Source: Candidatus Methanomarinus sp. HR1 (GTDB lineage Archaea > Halobacteriota > Methanosarcinia > Methanosarcinales > Methanocomedenaceae). Taken from it: a stretch of DNA of 20,337 nucleotides. Within the stretch, counting starts at the first letter, position 1; every line of letters begins with the position of its first letter. Below the pieces are notes generated by a model. The model ran no database searches and was not told where the DNA came from. It was given only the letters and a program-made list of their open reading frames with translations. Positions 6,820-14,461 of the stretch are shown here, piece after piece. The DNA is taken from NCBI GenBank assembly GCA_002926195.1, contig MZXQ01000059.1, forward strand, positions 1 through 20,337, read 5' to 3'. A program made the translations under genes and the position numbers.

Positions 6820-7436
6820 TTATCCTCCATAGTACGTACTATGGCTGTCTGTTTCAATGCTTCATAGGTAGCTTTTGCAAAATTTAATGTAGTCCTGGTC
6901 TGACCTTCTGTCCTGGTCCATACATCCTTGATACCTGCTAATTGCATTACTATCTTTGCCGTCCCTCCGGCAGCCAGTCCAAGTCCTCTCGGGGCAGGTT
7001 TTAATATAACCTTTACACTCCCCATCTTGCCGACCACCTCAAAAGGAACAGTATGTTCGGTCCCACAACCACATTCCCAGGAACCACATCCTCTTTTAAC
7101 AGATACCATATTGATCTTGGCAGAATCAATAGCTTTTCTTATAGCAGGTCCGACCTGTACATCCTTACCCTGGCCCATGCCTATGAACCCATCCTCATTA
7201 CCTACCACAACAGTAGCTCTGAATTTTACACGCCTTCCTGAATCAGTCATCCTCTGGACCATATTAATATCAAGTACTTCTTCCTTTAATTCTGAGAATA
7301 ATGTATCCACTATTTGAGGTTCCTTTAAGGGAAGACCGGATGATAAAACCTCATCCATAGAGATCACTTCTCCTTCACTTACCAGGTGTCCCAGCCTTGT
7401 TGATGGTACCCATTTCGTTTCATAATCATATGCCAT
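6816..7436 (-). CDS. rps5: 30S ribosomal protein S5 (uS5)
   Basis: A 206-aa small-subunit protein at the mRNA entry site, important for decoding fidelity. A double-stranded-RNA-binding-like S5 domain runs at about 62-125 (RRVKFRATVVVGNEDGFIGMGQGKD). The C-terminal S5 domain has APRGLGLAAGGTAKIVMQLAGIKDVW. The CGSWECGCG insertion at about 126-134 is a cysteine-rich segment typical of archaeal and eukaryotic S5/S2e. GAGG lies eight bases before the ATG. The gene starts just after rpl18 and overlaps rpl30. Confidence 0.96.
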   Translation of the reverse strand: MAYDYETKWVPSTRLGHLVSEGEVISMDEVLSSGLPLKEPQIVDTLFSELKEEVLDINMVQRMTDSGRRVKFRATVVVGNEDGFIGMGQGKDVQVGPAIRKAIDSAKINMVSVKRGCGSWECGCGTEHTVPFEVVGKMGSVKVILKPAPRGLGLAAGGTAKIVMQLAGIKDVWTRTEGQTRTTLNFAKATYEALKQTAIVRTMEDK

Positions 7437-7439
7437 AAT

Positions 7440-7964
7440 CTAATCCTCCCCAAACTCCTCTTTTATCTTCGATAAGGCTTTCTCAAACATAGCAGGTATA
7501 TCACTGCCAGTATGTTCCTTTATGGTTTCGCCTCTGATCCTTGCATCATCAGGGAATATCTTAGGATCATGCGGTACATCAAATCCGGAATCAATTATCC
7601 CTTTCAATGCTGCATATACCCGGGCGCCCCTGGATGAGACCTGCAGTCCGATATCCAGTATGGCACTCTCATACTCTGCTTGCAATGCTTTGTACCCAAA
7701 AATTAAGCCAGTAAGGTATGCCGCTGGAATATTACCAGTGGAACCATCATATCCATATTTGACAAGTTCACTGGAATCTGCATGTATCCATGTATAATCT
7801 CCCTGTTGTTTTGCCGTCACTAATTGGAGCTTCATATTACGAAGACTTCTGCGTACCACGATCCGTGGTCTTTTTGAAATAATTAACCTTAATCGCTGAT
7901 GATAATCAGTCCTACCTTCTCTTCGACGTCTGAAAGGTATTTTATATCTTGGTCCTGTTGCCAT
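7440..7964 (-). CDS. rpl18: 50S ribosomal protein L18 (uL18)
   Basis: A 174-aa 5S rRNA-binding protein, close to the archaeal L18 length. The basic N-terminus (MATGPRYKIPFRRRREGRTDY) and the RLRLIISKRPRIVVRRS block are diagnostic. A GYDGSTGNIPAAYLTGLIFGYKA core and an ARVYAALKGIIDSGFDVPHD segment follow, and the end is acidic (KIKEEFGED). GGAGG lies seven bases before the ATG. The gene is flanked by rpl19e and rps5, as in other Euryarchaeota. Confidence 0.96.
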   Translation of the reverse strand: MATGPRYKIPFRRRREGRTDYHQRLRLIISKRPRIVVRRSLRNMKLQLVTAKQQGDYTWIHADSSELVKYGYDGSTGNIPAAYLTGLIFGYKALQAEYESAILDIGLQVSSRGARVYAALKGIIDSGFDVPHDPKIFPDDARIRGETIKEHTGSDIPAMFEKALSKIKEEFGED

Positions 7965-7966
7965 TC

Positions 7967-8419
7967 TCAGGCCTCCTTGTTTGCAATCGACTCAATATGT
8001 GCTTCCATATGGGCTACATTCCTGTATTCTCCACCTTTAGCCTTTCTGTACATCTTATGATATGTAGACTTATCCAGCGCTCCATCTGACCGCATCTCAT
8101 GAAGCTTTTTTCGAAGAGAACGTATCTTCTTCATCCACTGCTTTTTTCTCGGATTACGTGCACCCTTAGTACCTTTTCTTGATCCATGACCTTTTCGGTG
8201 CCCGTATGCGCGTTTAATATTCAGTTTTCTTGCACGTCCCCTGGATATGCCTTTAATAGGTCTTGCACTAATAAGATTATCAGATATCAGTTCTCGTATA
8301 TCCTCTCGAGTAATAGCTTTTGCAATCCCTTCTGTATTATCAGGATCAATCCATATTCTGTTGACCCCAACTTTCAATATACTGGCTGCAATTTGACGCT
8401 GGTTTTTAAGATCAGTCAT
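7967..8419 (-). CDS. rpl19e: 50S ribosomal protein L19e (eL19)
   Basis: A 150-aa protein of a family limited to archaea and eukaryotes. It starts MTDLKNQRQIAASILKVG and has the RIWIDPDNTEGIAKAITREDIRELI motif. A strongly basic middle (RARKLNIKRAYGHRKGHGSRKG) precedes a long helical C-terminus (about 100-150). eL19 bridges the subunits near the exit-tunnel side. The start follows the rpl32e stop by one base, with a GGGGG-rich ribosome site upstream. Confidence 0.96.
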   Translation of the reverse strand: MTDLKNQRQIAASILKVGVNRIWIDPDNTEGIAKAITREDIRELISDNLISARPIKGISRGRARKLNIKRAYGHRKGHGSRKGTKGARNPRKKQWMKKIRSLRKKLHEMRSDGALDKSTYHKMYRKAKGGEYRNVAHMEAHIESIANKEA

Positions 8420-8420
8420 G

Positions 8421-8897
8421 TTACAGCCCCCTTTCTTCCACTGGAGAATTCAGTATCTTCATTCCTTGAGTCTGTGCTTTCTTTAATATTTCAATCCTTT
8501 TGCGCTGTCCCACTGTACGGGATATGCGTACGGCCTGTGTATCAGGATCCATATTTTCCAAATCCTGTATTCGCGATACAAGCACATCCATAAATCCAGA
8601 CGGATGCAGCCCTTTCACTGCAACAGGACTTCCAAATCCTACTCTTACTATCTGGCCTTTACCAAGGATATATCGACGCTTCTTGTTATGAAGTCCTCTC
8701 GGACGCCTCCATGTTTTTTTAAGCCTTTTCTTTTTATGGTGATCAGTCTGTAAAAAAACAGGTTTCTTTTGCTTTTGTCTTTTCCTTACCTTCAGGAGCC
8801 GTAGTGATTCCTGATCCATCGTTAACCTGGAGATAGTAGTTGGTTCTTCTTCGACTTCTACTACCTCTGTATCATTTTGCTCTGTTTCTTCCACCAT
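8421..8897 (-). CDS. rpl32e: 50S ribosomal protein L32e (eL32)
   Basis: A 158-aa protein from the ATG at 8897, chosen because AGGTGAT lies just upstream; upstream in-frame GTG and ATG codons (8906, 8903) lack such a site. The first 40 or so residues are acidic (VEETEQNDTEVVEVEEEPT), an N-terminal extension common in euryarchaeal L32e. The conserved core starts at about residue 50: FLQTDHHKKKRLKKTWRRPRG, then KGQIVRVGFGSP and GLHPSGF. The family is archaeal/eukaryotic only. The cistron start overlaps the rpl6 end region. Confidence 0.94.
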   Translation of the reverse strand: MVEETEQNDTEVVEVEEEPTTISRLTMDQESLRLLKVRKRQKQKKPVFLQTDHHKKKRLKKTWRRPRGLHNKKRRYILGKGQIVRVGFGSPVAVKGLHPSGFMDVLVSRIQDLENMDPDTQAVRISRTVGQRKRIEILKKAQTQGMKILNSPVEERGL

Positions 8898-8906
8898 TAT
8901 CATCAC

Positions 8907-9443
8907 CTATCCTCTCGTTTTTTCCACTACATATATTCCGTCCTGGAAAACCCGGGGGTCAAATCTTTTTATCTTGGTTGCCTGTTGGATATTAGCTGCA
9001 GTCTGGCCTACATGCTCTATATTGATTCCCTTAACAACCACTTCATTTCCTTTAACCTTTACAGTAGTATCGCCTATTATCTTAGCTTTTCTAGGTTTCT
9101 TCTCACCCAGGAAATTTCCAATTTTCAGATAATCTCCATCTACCGTTAACTGGATAGGAAAGTGTGAATACACAACTTTTAATAAATATATATAACTACT
9201 AGCTACACCACCTATCATATTCCGGATATGAGAAGCAATAGTCCCAGCCATTGCCTGCTGTTTTTTTCTGTTGATAGTAAGGTTTATAATGATTGTATTA
9301 TCTTTTTGATCTATAACAATCCCCGGATACCATAACTCTCTATGGATTACTCCATTGGGACCGTTTACTGAAATATCATTATCTTTCAATACTACTTCAA
9401 TACCCTCGGGAATATCAAGTACCTTTTCTAATTCTTTTCCCAT
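8907..9443 (-). CDS. rpl6: 50S ribosomal protein L6 (uL6)
   Basis: A 178-aa large-subunit protein with two repeated L6 domains, near the GTPase-associated region. The first domain has VNGPNGVIHRELW (about 27-39). The second has a GDYLKIGNFLGEKKPRKAKI stretch and a GINIEHVGQTAANIQQATKIK motif, ending in DPRVFQDGIYVVEK, the archaeal/eukaryotic L9e-type C-terminus. ATG 9443 is preferred over GTG 9449 because GAGGTG lies five bases upstream. It lies 9 bp after rps8. Confidence 0.95.
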   Translation of the reverse strand: MGKELEKVLDIPEGIEVVLKDNDISVNGPNGVIHRELWYPGIVIDQKDNTIIINLTINRKKQQAMAGTIASHIRNMIGGVASSYIYLLKVVYSHFPIQLTVDGDYLKIGNFLGEKKPRKAKIIGDTTVKVKGNEVVVKGINIEHVGQTAANIQQATKIKRFDPRVFQDGIYVVEKTRG

Positions 9444-9452
9444 AATCACACC

Positions 9453-9845
9453 TCAATAGACATATGCTAATAATTGTCCACCTACACTCTTAAGCCGAGC
9501 ATCATAATGAGACAACACACCGTCTGGTGTAGTAAGAATTATTGCACCGAAGTTACGTGCTGGAAGGTATCGTTTCTCCCATTTCTCAAAGTCCTTGTGT
9601 CCAACAGAAGATCTGGGTTTGATAACGCCACATTTATTAATTTTCCCTGAAAGTTCTACCTTTATCATACCTGACTTACCGTCATCTATAAACTCGAAAT
9701 TTCTTATATATTCCATATCCTGCATGACTTTCAATACATTACCTATTAGTTTGGATGCAGGATTTATCAGGCAACTGGGTTTACCTGTACTCTCTGCATT
9801 CTTTATAGTTGAAAGTGCATCTGCTAGTGGATCTAATAATACCAT
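9453..9845 (-). CDS. rps8: 30S ribosomal protein S8 (uS8)
   Basis: A 130-aa 16S rRNA-binding protein, the usual archaeal length. It starts MVLLDPLADALSTIKNAES, the S8 N-terminal signature, and ends with a VLSHYDARLKSVGGQLLAYVY motif. The open frame extends a further 45 codons upstream (to 9980), but that part overlaps rps14 and has no S8 homology. The ATG at 9845 has GAGGTGA five bases upstream, so it is taken as the start. S8 is a primary assembly protein binding helix 21 of 16S rRNA. Confidence 0.96.
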   Translation of the reverse strand: MVLLDPLADALSTIKNAESTGKPSCLINPASKLIGNVLKVMQDMEYIRNFEFIDDGKSGMIKVELSGKINKCGVIKPRSSVGHKDFEKWEKRYLPARNFGAIILTTPDGVLSHYDARLKSVGGQLLAYVY

Positions 9846-9855
9846 ATTGCTCACC

Positions 9856-10023
9856 TCATGAATACTTAGTAAAACCCATCTCGTGTGCAATCTCTCTGAA
9901 ACACTGTCTGCACAAATAAATTCCATATTTACGTACCAGACCCTGCTTGCGACCGCATCTGCTACACTTATTGGCTCCACGACCGAATTTTTTACTTTCC
10001 TGTGTCGATGTATCTTTTTTCAT
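9856..10023 (-). CDS. rps14: 30S ribosomal protein S14 (uS14), zinc type
   Basis: This 55-aa protein was found by translating the gap between rpl5 and rps8. It begins MKKDTSTQESKKFGRGANK. It carries a zinc site of two CxxC pairs (C20-C23 and C38-C41) and ends GFTKYS. The pattern GRGANKCSRCGRKQGLVRKY is characteristic of short archaeal S14. Its ATG overlaps the rpl5 stop (ATGA). Its own stop TGA merges into the GAGGTGA ribosome site of rps8, giving tight coupling. It binds the head of the 30S subunit. Confidence 0.95.
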   Translation of the reverse strand: MKKDTSTQESKKFGRGANKCSRCGRKQGLVRKYGIYLCRQCFREIAHEMGFTKYS

Positions 10024-10538
10024 GTCATTATCTCCACGCCGTATGAGTTTTTAATGAAATCAATTGCATCTTCCTTTGTTACCTTATGAGACTCAGGTAT
10101 CTTACGCTGTTTGATCTTTCTCCTGTATACTCTGTACCCGGGTCTGATTAAAGATATTGACACATCCATCCCGAATATACCGATATTAGGATCATACTTC
10201 ATTTCAGGAAAATCCGTATGTTCTTCTATCCCAAAATTGAAATTACCAGTATTATCAAACTGGCTTTCTCGTATTCTGTTCTCATTGATAGCTAAACTGG
10301 ATCTCATGAATTCTTCAGCCAGAGCACCCCTGAGTGTGACTTTGCATCCGATGGGCTCGTTCTTTTTAATAGCAAATGTCTGCAGTGTCCGCTTGGCCTT
10401 AGACCTTACACTGGTCTGCTTTGTAATAGTATTAAGTATATTCTCTGCATTATTGAGATGCTCACCGCTTTCACCTACACCGATGTGGACAGTGATCTTG
10501 TCTACTTTAAGAGTTCTCATCACGTTATTATTACTCAT
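10020..10538 (-). CDS. rpl5: 50S ribosomal protein L5 (uL5)
   Basis: A 172-aa 5S rRNA-binding protein that contacts tRNA and the 30S head. The start is set at ATG 10538, where a perfect GGAGGTG (10545-10551) lies six bases upstream; a GTG at 10547 is inside that site. Motifs are KITVHIGVGESGEHLNNAE near residue 15, TLRGALAEEF and a C-terminal GYRVYRRKIKQRKIPESHKV. The gene overlaps the rps4e end by 8 bp, so the ribosome site lies in the rps4e coding sequence. Confidence 0.95.
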   Translation of the reverse strand: MSNNNVMRTLKVDKITVHIGVGESGEHLNNAENILNTITKQTSVRSKAKRTLQTFAIKKNEPIGCKVTLRGALAEEFMRSSLAINENRIRESQFDNTGNFNFGIEEHTDFPEMKYDPNIGIFGMDVSISLIRPGYRVYRRKIKQRKIPESHKVTKEDAIDFIKNSYGVEIMT

Positions 10539-11247
10539 TGATGACACCTCCTAAATTGAATTCAGGTTCATCAGTACCGACTACGAACGCATAATCTTCA
10601 ATAGTCTCGAATACGGTACCATCCTTTTTCTCCAGCAGTACCATATTATTCCTTCCACTTCGTACTTTCTTGATCTCATTGATCTTTGCAAGTTCTCCTG
10701 AATGTGTGCCACCTATAACCAAAGCTAGATTTCCCTGTTCATATTTTATATGCTTATGAATGCTCTTATCAGGTATAGAGAGAATAATCGTATCCTTAGT
10801 CTTATAATCATTACTGCCAAGGATATTAGTACCATCATGAAGGTTTAGTTGAACTTTACCTCCTCTAATTATGGTCTTATTAAGAATCTGAGCCGGTTTC
10901 TTAGGATCTTGTGTATCCAGTTCATTTACCATTAATCTACTACTAGGGTCCAGAAGAATTCTATAGCTTACTTTTTGCTTAGGGATCTGAATGACATCAA
11001 ACAAACCAACAGGGAATTTATGATTCTTTCTGACTATTCCGTCAACAAGCACATTGCCTTCATTCAGCACTCGCTTTGTCTCCCTCATATTATCTGTTAA
11101 TTTTAATATATCTCTAAATAAAATACTTAATGGGATTGCATGTTTAAGTGAATGTGGACCTGGATTGGGCTTAGTTACCCAAATATGTGTTTTCTTTGCA
11201 ATAGGCCATTTTTTTGGTGATGCAATCCTTTTTAGATGCTTGCTCAC
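10531..11247 (-). CDS. rps4e: 30S ribosomal protein S4e (eS4)
   Basis: A 238-aa small-subunit protein found only in archaea and eukaryotes. It starts with a basic MSKHLKRIASPKKWPIAKK segment. An S4-like RNA-binding domain (ETKRVLNEGNVLVDGIVRKNHKFPVGLFDVIQI) and a C-terminal KOW-like domain (ALVIGGTHSGELAKI at about 178-192) follow. The start is GTG at 11247, overlapping the rpl24 stop (TAGTG), with GGCGGAG upstream as ribosome site. Length is normal for Euryarchaeota. Confidence 0.96.
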   Translation of the reverse strand: MSKHLKRIASPKKWPIAKKTHIWVTKPNPGPHSLKHAIPLSILFRDILKLTDNMRETKRVLNEGNVLVDGIVRKNHKFPVGLFDVIQIPKQKVSYRILLDPSSRLMVNELDTQDPKKPAQILNKTIIRGGKVQLNLHDGTNILGSNDYKTKDTIILSIPDKSIHKHIKYEQGNLALVIGGTHSGELAKINEIKKVRSGRNNMVLLEKKDGTVFETIEDYAFVVGTDEPEFNLGGVINE

Positions 11248-11615
11248 TATTCTCCGCCTCCTCGTGATAATGTAATTTCTCTGATCTCATCCTTGAGTAT
11301 CAATTTAGTGATCATAATTTTGGATGGATGAACAGGTCTGGGCACTTCAGTTCCATCGGATTTTGCAACACTTACTCCTTCGACTATTACAGTACCTCCT
11401 TTTAAATTCACCTGTTCTACTACTCCCTCGACACCAGTATGATCACCTCGCATGACCATAACAGTATCACCGTTCCTAACAGGTATATTCCGGAGATGGT
11501 ACTTGGCTTTAAGTTCAGAACTTAAAGGAGCACTCATCAATTTCTGACGTTGATGAAAAGATGATTTATAACGTGCTTTTCGCTGTTTTTTTGGTTGTTT
11601 TGAAATAACTCTCAT
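11247..11615 (-). CDS. rpl24: 50S ribosomal protein L24 (uL24)
   Basis: A 122-aa assembly-initiating large-subunit protein. The ATG at 11615 is chosen over an upstream TTG (11633) because GAGGT lies seven bases before it and the conserved N-terminus (MRVISKQPKKQRKARY) starts there. The KOW motif is GDTVMVMRGDHTGVEGVVEQ. VHPSKIMITKL follows, typical of archaeal L24. The stop overlaps the rps4e GTG start by one base. Confidence 0.95.
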   Translation of the reverse strand: MRVISKQPKKQRKARYKSSFHQRQKLMSAPLSSELKAKYHLRNIPVRNGDTVMVMRGDHTGVEGVVEQVNLKGGTVIVEGVSVAKSDGTEVPRPVHPSKIMITKLILKDEIREITLSRGGGE

Positions 11616-11625
11616 TATATAAACC

Positions 11626-12024
11626 TCATACAATAATAGATGCTGCAGAAGCTATCTTGGTAAACCTCTCAGCAGCTTCTCTTGCTACCGGACCTTTGAT
11701 CTCTGTTCCTTTGGGGATGCCTCCGATATCAGTGATTACAGCAGCATTATCTTCAAAAGCAACTCGAAGTCCATCCGGACGCCTGAATTCTTTTTTTTGC
11801 CGTATCACCACAGCATTCAATATCTGTTTTCTCATATCAGGTGTGCCTTTCTTGACACTGACAACAAGTATATCGCCAATTCCAGCCCTTGGCATTCTAT
11901 TCTTCACGCCTCTATATTTCTTTACAGAAATAATCTCTACCTGTCTGGCACCTGTATTATCTGCTACTTCCAGCCTGGCACCGGCATTTAAGGATCGAGG
12001 TATCCTGGCTTTCATTCCGATCAT
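11626..12024 (-). CDS. rpl14: 50S ribosomal protein L14 (uL14)
   Basis: A 132-aa large-subunit protein that helps form the factor-binding site and an intersubunit bridge. The signature VADNTGARQVEIISV, then GDILVVSVKKGTPDMRKQ and DNAAVITDIGGIPKGTEIKGPVA, are unmistakable. The ATG at 12024 follows the rps17 stop directly, with GAGGTG six bases upstream. A second ATG at codon 4 matches the usual family start, so the N-terminus may be three residues shorter. Confidence 0.96.
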   Translation of the reverse strand: MIGMKARIPRSLNAGARLEVADNTGARQVEIISVKKYRGVKNRMPRAGIGDILVVSVKKGTPDMRKQILNAVVIRQKKEFRRPDGLRVAFEDNAAVITDIGGIPKGTEIKGPVAREAAERFTKIASAASIIV

Positions 12025-12345
12025 TCACACCACCTCAACCACTACAAATGTCTTTGTTTTGCTTAGAGGTCTGCATTCCGCTACTTTAACGATATCACCC
12101 TCCTTTGCATCAATACATGATGGGTTATGAGCATGTAATTTTGATTGCCTTTTTTGGTATCGTTCATATTTGGTAACCAGTTTTTCGAAGGTTCTCTTTA
12201 CTACCACTGTCGCACTCATTTTATTGCTGATTACTAAACCGGTGAAAACCTGACCTCTTACAGGAAGATTACCATGGAACGGACAATTGACATCATTACA
12301 CTCTTTATCAGGAGCTTTCACATCCAGTCCTATATTTTTTGTCAT
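12025..12345 (-). CDS. rps17: 30S ribosomal protein S17 (uS17)
   Basis: A 106-aa 16S rRNA-binding protein of the longer archaeal type. The N-terminus has CNDVNCPFHGNLPVRGQVFTG, the archaeal/eukaryotic S11e/S17 motif. The OB fold follows (TVVVKRTFEKLVTKYERYQKR), then GDIVKVAECRPLSKTKTFVVV. ATG 12345 is used instead of the in-frame TTG at 12351 because GAGG lies eight bases before it. It is directly adjacent to rpl14. Confidence 0.95.
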   Translation of the reverse strand: MTKNIGLDVKAPDKECNDVNCPFHGNLPVRGQVFTGLVISNKMSATVVVKRTFEKLVTKYERYQKRQSKLHAHNPSCIDAKEGDIVKVAECRPLSKTKTFVVVEVV

Positions 12346-12367
12346 CTTCAATTCCTCTTATATTTAA

Positions 12368-12697
12368 TCATAAATCTATCCGTCGTCTAATACTTTTCTT
12401 AAATTTTGTTTGTATGCGATTTTCTGGTTGTGAGAGCAAGAGGGTTCCATCAACTTTAACCTGAATCCTACTTCCTGGCAGGTAACGTCTGCCTGTTGGT
12501 AAATTAAAAAGAAAATGGGTATGTGATTTCGCAATTATTTTAGTAAGCCCTTTTTCCAATTGAATACTTAGTGTATTCTTAGTTTCATCTATCACTTTTC
12601 CTTTGATCCCTATCTGACTGAAGTTAGAACTATCTACTACTTCTGTCTCGAGACCAATGATCTCATGATGGATTAGATTACCGGGTGATAATTGCAT
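12368..12697 (-). CDS. rnp1: Ribonuclease P protein component 1 (Rpp29)
   Basis: A 109-aa RNA-binding subunit of archaeal RNase P, which removes 5' leaders from pre-tRNA. It has the Rpp29 Sm-like barrel: LIHHEIIGLETEVVDSSN (about 8-25), GIKGKVIDETKNTLSIQ, then the lid ending in a basic tail (KKSIRRRIDL). Its place between rpl29 and rps17 is the standard euryarchaeal position. ATG 12697 has GAGG six bases upstream. No eIF1/SUI1 gene is found between it and rpl29, where some archaea have one. Confidence 0.93.
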   Translation of the reverse strand: MQLSPGNLIHHEIIGLETEVVDSSNFSQIGIKGKVIDETKNTLSIQLEKGLTKIIAKSHTHFLFNLPTGRRYLPGSRIQVKVDGTLLLSQPENRIQTKFKKSIRRRIDL

Positions 12698-12714
12698 TAT
12701 GTTCCTCTATCTAT

Positions 12715-12915
12715 TTATTCGCCTAATTCTTTATTAATGGTTTTGATCCTTGCGATCGTCCTACGTATTTCGCCAATCCGCCCTGGATTTTCAGGAGCAC
12801 CACCTGCTGATGCAATGGCACGTTCCCTAATAAGTTCATTATTAAGATTGTCCAGCTCATCCAGCCTCTCTTCACGGCTCATATTTCGGATCTCATCCAC
12901 ACGAAGGATAGCCAT
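12715..12915 (-). CDS. rpl29: 50S ribosomal protein L29 (uL29)
   Basis: A 66-aa helical protein near the polypeptide exit tunnel. It starts MAILRVDEIRNMSREERLDEL and contains LNNELIRERA and RIGEIRRTIARIKTINKE, forming two antiparallel helices as expected of L29. Its ATG overlaps the rps3 stop codon in TAATG, a classical coupled start. GGAGATGAT just upstream in rps3 acts as ribosome site. Length is typical. Confidence 0.95.
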   Translation of the reverse strand: MAILRVDEIRNMSREERLDELDNLNNELIRERAIASAGGAPENPGRIGEIRRTIARIKTINKELGE

Positions 12916-13988
12916 TAATGATCATCTCCTTCAATTTTATGTATCCGTGAGAGAGGATGCCAGTAATCATAGCCATCATGTTTATGTTCTTGTACATTAT
13001 TATGCTCCCGGATTCTTTCTTCTTCAGGAACTTCAGACTTACTGGTAGTATTTTCTACTGTTGTATTATGTGCAGTTTCTGCTACTGATTCCATATCAGT
13101 TTTTTCTTCTTTGTCTACAGATTCTTCTTCTTCTTCGACTTTTACAGCCTGTGTTACTTCTTCTGTATCTATTGCCTTATCAGAAGTGGATGTTGTCTTT
13201 TCTGCATCAGATACCACTGCAATGGAGTGAGGTACAGACATAGGATGCCAGTCCAGGTCATCATGTTTATGTTCCCATATGCTACCTACCTGCCTGATGT
13301 TCTTCATTTTGGTCTTTTCTTTCTCAGGGGCCTTTTCTATTACTTCTTTGATCCCTTCCTTAGCTTCTTTAACTTCCGGTTCAACGGAAGCTTCCGGTTC
13401 AATCATGTAGAACTTGCCTGGTAGTTCCGTACCAGGATGAACGATCCGTACATAGCATCCGATAGTACCTAATTTCTTAACAGCTGTAGCAAAACCGGTA
13501 TCAACCAATTCTTCAACAGGTTTACCTGCATGTTTGATATATCCGTCTACTATTTTCGAAACCTTGGATCTGGGTCCTGTCAATTTTCCTGAAATGACGA
13601 TCTCGCACCCGAGTGCTCCTGCATCCATAATACGCCTCAGCATATTATGACCAGCCTTCCTGAAATACCAGCCTCTTTCCAGTGCATTTGCCAATCGGTT
13701 TGCCATCATCTGAGCATTGAGTTCAGGTACTTTTACTTCCTGTACATCGATCTGTGGATTATCCACACTAAATACATATATCATATCATTAGTCAACCTA
13801 TGAATGGTCTTTCCACCTTTACCTATGACCATCCCTGGTTTTTCAGCATATAATGTGATCTGGGTACCAAGTGGCGTCCGCGTCATAAGCATTCCGCCAT
13901 AACCAGCACGTTCAAGCTGTTTGGTAAAATATTCATTTATCCTGGCTTTGGTCAGACCGTCCTGTACGAACTTCTTTTCAATTCCCAT
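12915..13988 (-). CDS. rps3: 30S ribosomal protein S3 (uS3) with long C-terminal extension
   Basis: The protein has 357 aa; archaeal S3 is usually about 210-320. Residues 1-195 are canonical: a KH domain with VIGKGGKTI (54-62), ELNAQMMANRLANALERGW (90-107) and SGKLTGPRSK (133-142). From about 200 an acidic, low-complexity, lysine- and glutamate-rich tail follows. It contains two copies of a motif: EHKHDDLDWHPMSVPHSI (239-256) and EHKHDGYDYWHPLSRIHKI (334-352). Only the core has known function, at the mRNA entry channel. The related long tail in Methanosarcinales S3 is from memory. The start ATG is preceded by GAGGTG. The stop overlaps rpl29. Confidence 0.95.
   Translation of the reverse strand: MGIEKKFVQDGLTKARINEYFTKQLERAGYGGMLMTRTPLGTQITLYAEKPGMVIGKGGKTIHRLTNDMIYVFSVDNPQIDVQEVKVPELNAQMMANRLANALERGWYFRKAGHNMLRRIMDAGALGCEIVISGKLTGPRSKVSKIVDGYIKHAGKPVEELVDTGFATAVKKLGTIGCYVRIVHPGTELPGKFYMIEPEASVEPEVKEAKEGIKEVIEKAPEKEKTKMKNIRQVGSIWEHKHDDLDWHPMSVPHSIAVVSDAEKTTSTSDKAIDTEEVTQAVKVEEEEESVDKEEKTDMESVAETAHNTTVENTTSKSEVPEEERIREHNNVQEHKHDGYDYWHPLSRIHKIEGDDH
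12933..13277 (-). repeat. Duplicated HKH..WHP motif in the S3 tail
   Basis: Two DNA stretches in rps3 encode near-copies of the same motif: 13221-13277 and 12933-12989. On the plus strand both read GGATGCCAGT...CATCATGTTTATGTTC. The first copy lacks one tyrosine codon. Between them are about 75 codons of acidic, non-repeated sequence. High histidine and tryptophan content (three histidines around WHP, HKH) suggests a fixed contact or a metal site, which is inference. Confidence 0.85.
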
Positions 13989-13991
13989 ATT

Positions 13992-14447
13992 CTACTGCAC
14001 CTCTTCCAGTATCATTTCTATATTAACTGTTTCTGTATTTTTTGGTGAGGAACTGCCTCTTGCCCTGGCCCTGTAACCCCGGATGACCCTGCCTTTTTTA
14101 GTAGCAACATGGGCTATCTTCATATCTTCAGGTTCAATGCCTTTATATTCGGCATTAGCCTGGGCATTTATTAAGATCTTAATAAATTCCTTTGCAGCTT
14201 TTTGGGGATACCTGCCAGCCGCCATAGGCCCTTTACGATGTCCCATGCTATCGTTATGTCGTTTGAATGGGACTGCTTGTTTTAAAGCCACTACATTATC
14301 AAGATACTTTTTTGCATGACCTGTTCTCATACCTTTGATAGCTCTGCATATCTCTCTGGAATGTCTTGGAGAAATATGAAGTTCATGTCCGATAGCTTTC
14401 GATGTAGTCTCAGGATCTGTCTGTACTGAATACTGAATTCTTGACAT
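13992..14447 (-). CDS. rpl22: 50S ribosomal protein L22 (uL22)
   Basis: A 151-aa large-subunit protein lining the exit tunnel. Archaeal signatures include SPRHSREICRAIKGMRTGHAKKYLDNVVA (26-54), GRYPQKAAKEFIKILINAQANAEYKG and RGYRARARGSSSPKN, the last being the tunnel hairpin region. The ATG at 14447 is eight bases after GGAGG in the intercistronic gap. It ends 3 bp before rps3. Length is normal for the archaeal/L17 eukaryotic form. Confidence 0.96.
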   Translation of the reverse strand: MSRIQYSVQTDPETTSKAIGHELHISPRHSREICRAIKGMRTGHAKKYLDNVVALKQAVPFKRHNDSMGHRKGPMAAGRYPQKAAKEFIKILINAQANAEYKGIEPEDMKIAHVATKKGRVIRGYRARARGSSSPKNTETVNIEMILEEVQ

Positions 14448-14461
14448 TTAGGGTTCCTCCA

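Noticed and set aside
9846..9980. N-terminal extension of S8
   Set aside because: The upstream part of the open frame lies within rps14, has no S8-like residues, and the Shine-Dalgarno site serves the ATG at 9845.
11657..12130. Plus-strand open frames opposite ribosomal genes (for example 157 aa here, 147 aa at 10111-10554, 140 aa at 5072-5494)
   Set aside because: They are antisense to strongly conserved genes, have no recognisable domain or ribosome site, and are expected by chance.
13201..13430. Frameshift or fusion in rps3
   Set aside because: The frame is open to a normal stop that overlaps rpl29, and the tail ends in an ordered motif; it is a true extension.
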